Source of the DNA: Paraclostridium bifermentans
GTDB lineage: Bacteria > Bacillota > Clostridia > Peptostreptococcales > Peptostreptococcaceae
Length of the DNA stretch: 64,000 nucleotides
NCBI RefSeq assembly: GCF_019916025.1
Contig: NZ_CP079737.1
Coordinates: forward strand, 2,604,001-2,668,000
Reading direction: 5' to 3'
This document shows, piece by piece, positions 62,816 to 64,000 of this stretch. Each line of letters starts with the position of its first letter. The stretch's first letter is position 1. Made by a program: the position numbers and the translations under genes. The notes below the pieces were generated by a model that saw nothing but the letters and a program-made list of their open reading frames with translations, did not search any database and was not told the origin of the DNA.

Positions 62816-64000
62816 TTATAATACACTATAAGGGTTTATATCTATTGATATGTTTGTATCCTTATCAAAAACTATATCGCGCTTAGTTATACATATATAT
62901 TTTATTATACCCTTTAATAGATTAATTTCAATATCATCATCTTTAAATAGTATTTGCCATCTAAAATTTTGATTTATCTTGCTTATAGAACAAGGATTTG
63001 GCCCTAATATGAACTCTAAATTACTTATACCTCGTTCTCTTAGTAGATATACTAATGAATCATACATTTTTCTAGCATTTTTCTCTACTTTAGCATTATC
63101 TTTTCCACTAATTACAACACTAATCATATTATTAAAAGGAGCATATTCAAATGCTTTTCTTATTTTAATTTCATCTTCATAAAATCCTTTAAAATCATAT
63201 TTTATAGCATGTCTAATTGCATAATGATCAGTATCGTATGTTTGTAATATAACTTTTCCTTCTTTTTCTGATCTCCCTGCTCTTCCTGCTACTTGAGTTA
63301 TTAATTGGAATGTAGTTTCTGAACTTCTAAAGTCAGGGAATTTCAAAATCATATCTGCAGATAAAATTCCCACCAAAGTAACATTTTCAAAATCCAAACC
63401 TTTACTAAGCATTTGAGTACCTATTAACACATCTGCTTTTTTATTTTTAAAATCATTTAGTATGTTTTCGAATTCACCTTTTCTAGATGTTGTATCCTTA
63501 TCTAACCTTAATACATTTATATTTGGAAAAATTAACTTTATTTCTTCTTCTATTTTTTGAGTTCCTATTCCAAATGGTTTTATATATTTACTTTTACACT
63601 CTGGACATTCTTTTGGAATTTCTTTTTCATATCCACAATAATGGCATTTTCCAGTATTATTTTTTTTATGATATGTAAGAGATATATCACAATTTTCACA
63701 AGTAAATACATATCCGCATTTTCTACAAGAAACAAAGTTCGAAAATCCTCTTCTGTTTAAAAATAATATAACTTGATTTCCATAATTTAAAGCGCTTTGT
63801 ATTTCAACTTTTAACTTATTACTAAATATACTTTTATTACCTACCATCAGCTCTTCTTTCATATCTACAACTTCGATTTTAGGCATAGGCTTTTTATTTG
63901 CTCTTTGATTTATTTCTAATAATTTATATTCTCCATTTAATGCATTGAAATATTCCTCAACAGATGGAGTCGCTGACCCTAAAACTAAGGAAACATCTCT
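62816..64000 (-). CDS. priA: Primosomal helicase PriA, C-terminal 394 codons (cut by window edge)
   Basis: Replication-restart helicase. The frame is open to the window edge, so the real start lies beyond 64000. An internal ATG at 63886 is not the start, because the codons before it encode the helicase motif LGSATPS. The zinc-binding domain is complete: eight cysteines in four CxxC pairs (CRKC, CENC, CHYC, CPEC). Helicase motifs V and VI follow (IGTQMLSKGLDF and QVAGRAGR), then the C-terminal domain. It heads the priA-def-fmt operon. Confidence 0.95.
   Translation of the reverse strand, partial: RDVSLVLGSATPSVEEYFNALNGEYKLLEINQRANKKPMPKIEVVDMKEELMVGNKSIFSNKLKVEIQSALNYGNQVILFLNRRGFSNFVSCRKCGYVFTCENCDISLTYHKKNNTGKCHYCGYEKEIPKECPECKSKYIKPFGIGTQKIEEEIKLIFPNINVLRLDKDTTSRKGEFENILNDFKNKKADVLIGTQMLSKGLDFENVTLVGILSADMILKFPDFRSSETTFQLITQVAGRAGRSEKEGKVILQTYDTDHYAIRHAIKYDFKGFYEDEIKIRKAFEYAPFNNMISVVISGKDNAKVEKNARKMYDSLVYLLRERGISNLEFILGPNPCSISKINQNFRWQILFKDDDIEINLLKGIIKYICITKRDIVFDKDTNISIDINPYSVL

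Overview
The window is a low-GC (about 30%), tightly packed, almost entirely minus-strand stretch of chromosome from an endospore-forming member of the Firmicutes. Gene content and order (sigK; udk-U32-trmR-mltG; a steA/steB-like block; spo0A-spoIVB-recN-tlyA-dxs-ispA-xse-nusB; the eight-gene spoIIIA operon; a fapR/fabK-type fatty-acid operon; the ylb block; the priA-to-rpmB block) point to the Peptostreptococcaceae, that is, relatives of Clostridioides difficile. This placement rests on synteny and protein character; no database search was run. There are 72 protein genes, no tRNA or rRNA, no insertion sequence, no prophage and no CRISPR array. Only tmcAL, ylbJ and rpmB lie on the plus strand.

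Layout: 1-5.7 kb holds sigK (cut by the window edge, read with a TTG start and no pro-sequence), a class B PBP, uridine kinase, a tRNA-hydroxylation/methylation pair (U32 protein and TrmR) and MltG. 5.8-16 kb is one long unit running steA, steB-like, two glycosyltransferases, a DUF3866 gene, a Nudix gene, spoIIM, a xerD-like gene, deoB, punA and pdp. 16-28 kb holds cca, spo0A, spoIVB, recN, tlyA, dxs, a PAP2-like gene, ispA, xseB, xseA, a TsaD-like paralogue and nusB. 28-34 kb holds an Asp23 gene and spoIIIAA-AH. 34-41 kb is fapR-plsX-fabH-fabK-fabD-fabG-acpP-fabF behind a FapR operator. 41-47.6 kb holds rpmF, yceD, ackA, tmcAL, ylbJ, a coiled-coil gene, coaD and rsmD. 47.6-64 kb holds recG, fakA, asp23, rpmB, spoVM, thiN, rpe, rsgA, prkC, prpC, rlmN, rsmB, a YugP-type peptidase, a DUF116 gene, fmt, def and a partial priA.

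The theme is sporulation genes placed among housekeeping operons: sigK, PBP, spoIIM, spo0A, spoIVB, spoIIIAA-AH, ylbJ and a 23-codon spoVM. Several have sequences of sigma-E type (K-M-ATA, about 14 bp, n-ATA-n-A-n-T). The most striking observation concerns sigK, spoIIM and the PBP gene, which lie directly downstream of other genes without a terminator. In each the Shine-Dalgarno sequence is the 3' arm of a long hairpin. A sigma-E-like promoter is placed so that its start point would fall in the hairpin loop, leaving the masking 5' arm out of the transcript. Read-through mRNA would then be untranslatable for the sporulation gene, while mRNA from its own promoter would be free. A related arrangement occurs at recG, whose promoter sits inside the terminator of fakA. 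Other notable points are a xerD-position recombinase lacking most catalytic residues, a U32 protein lacking two of four expected Fe-S cysteines, and a steA-steB-Nudix-xerD neighbourhood that also recalls Actinobacteria.
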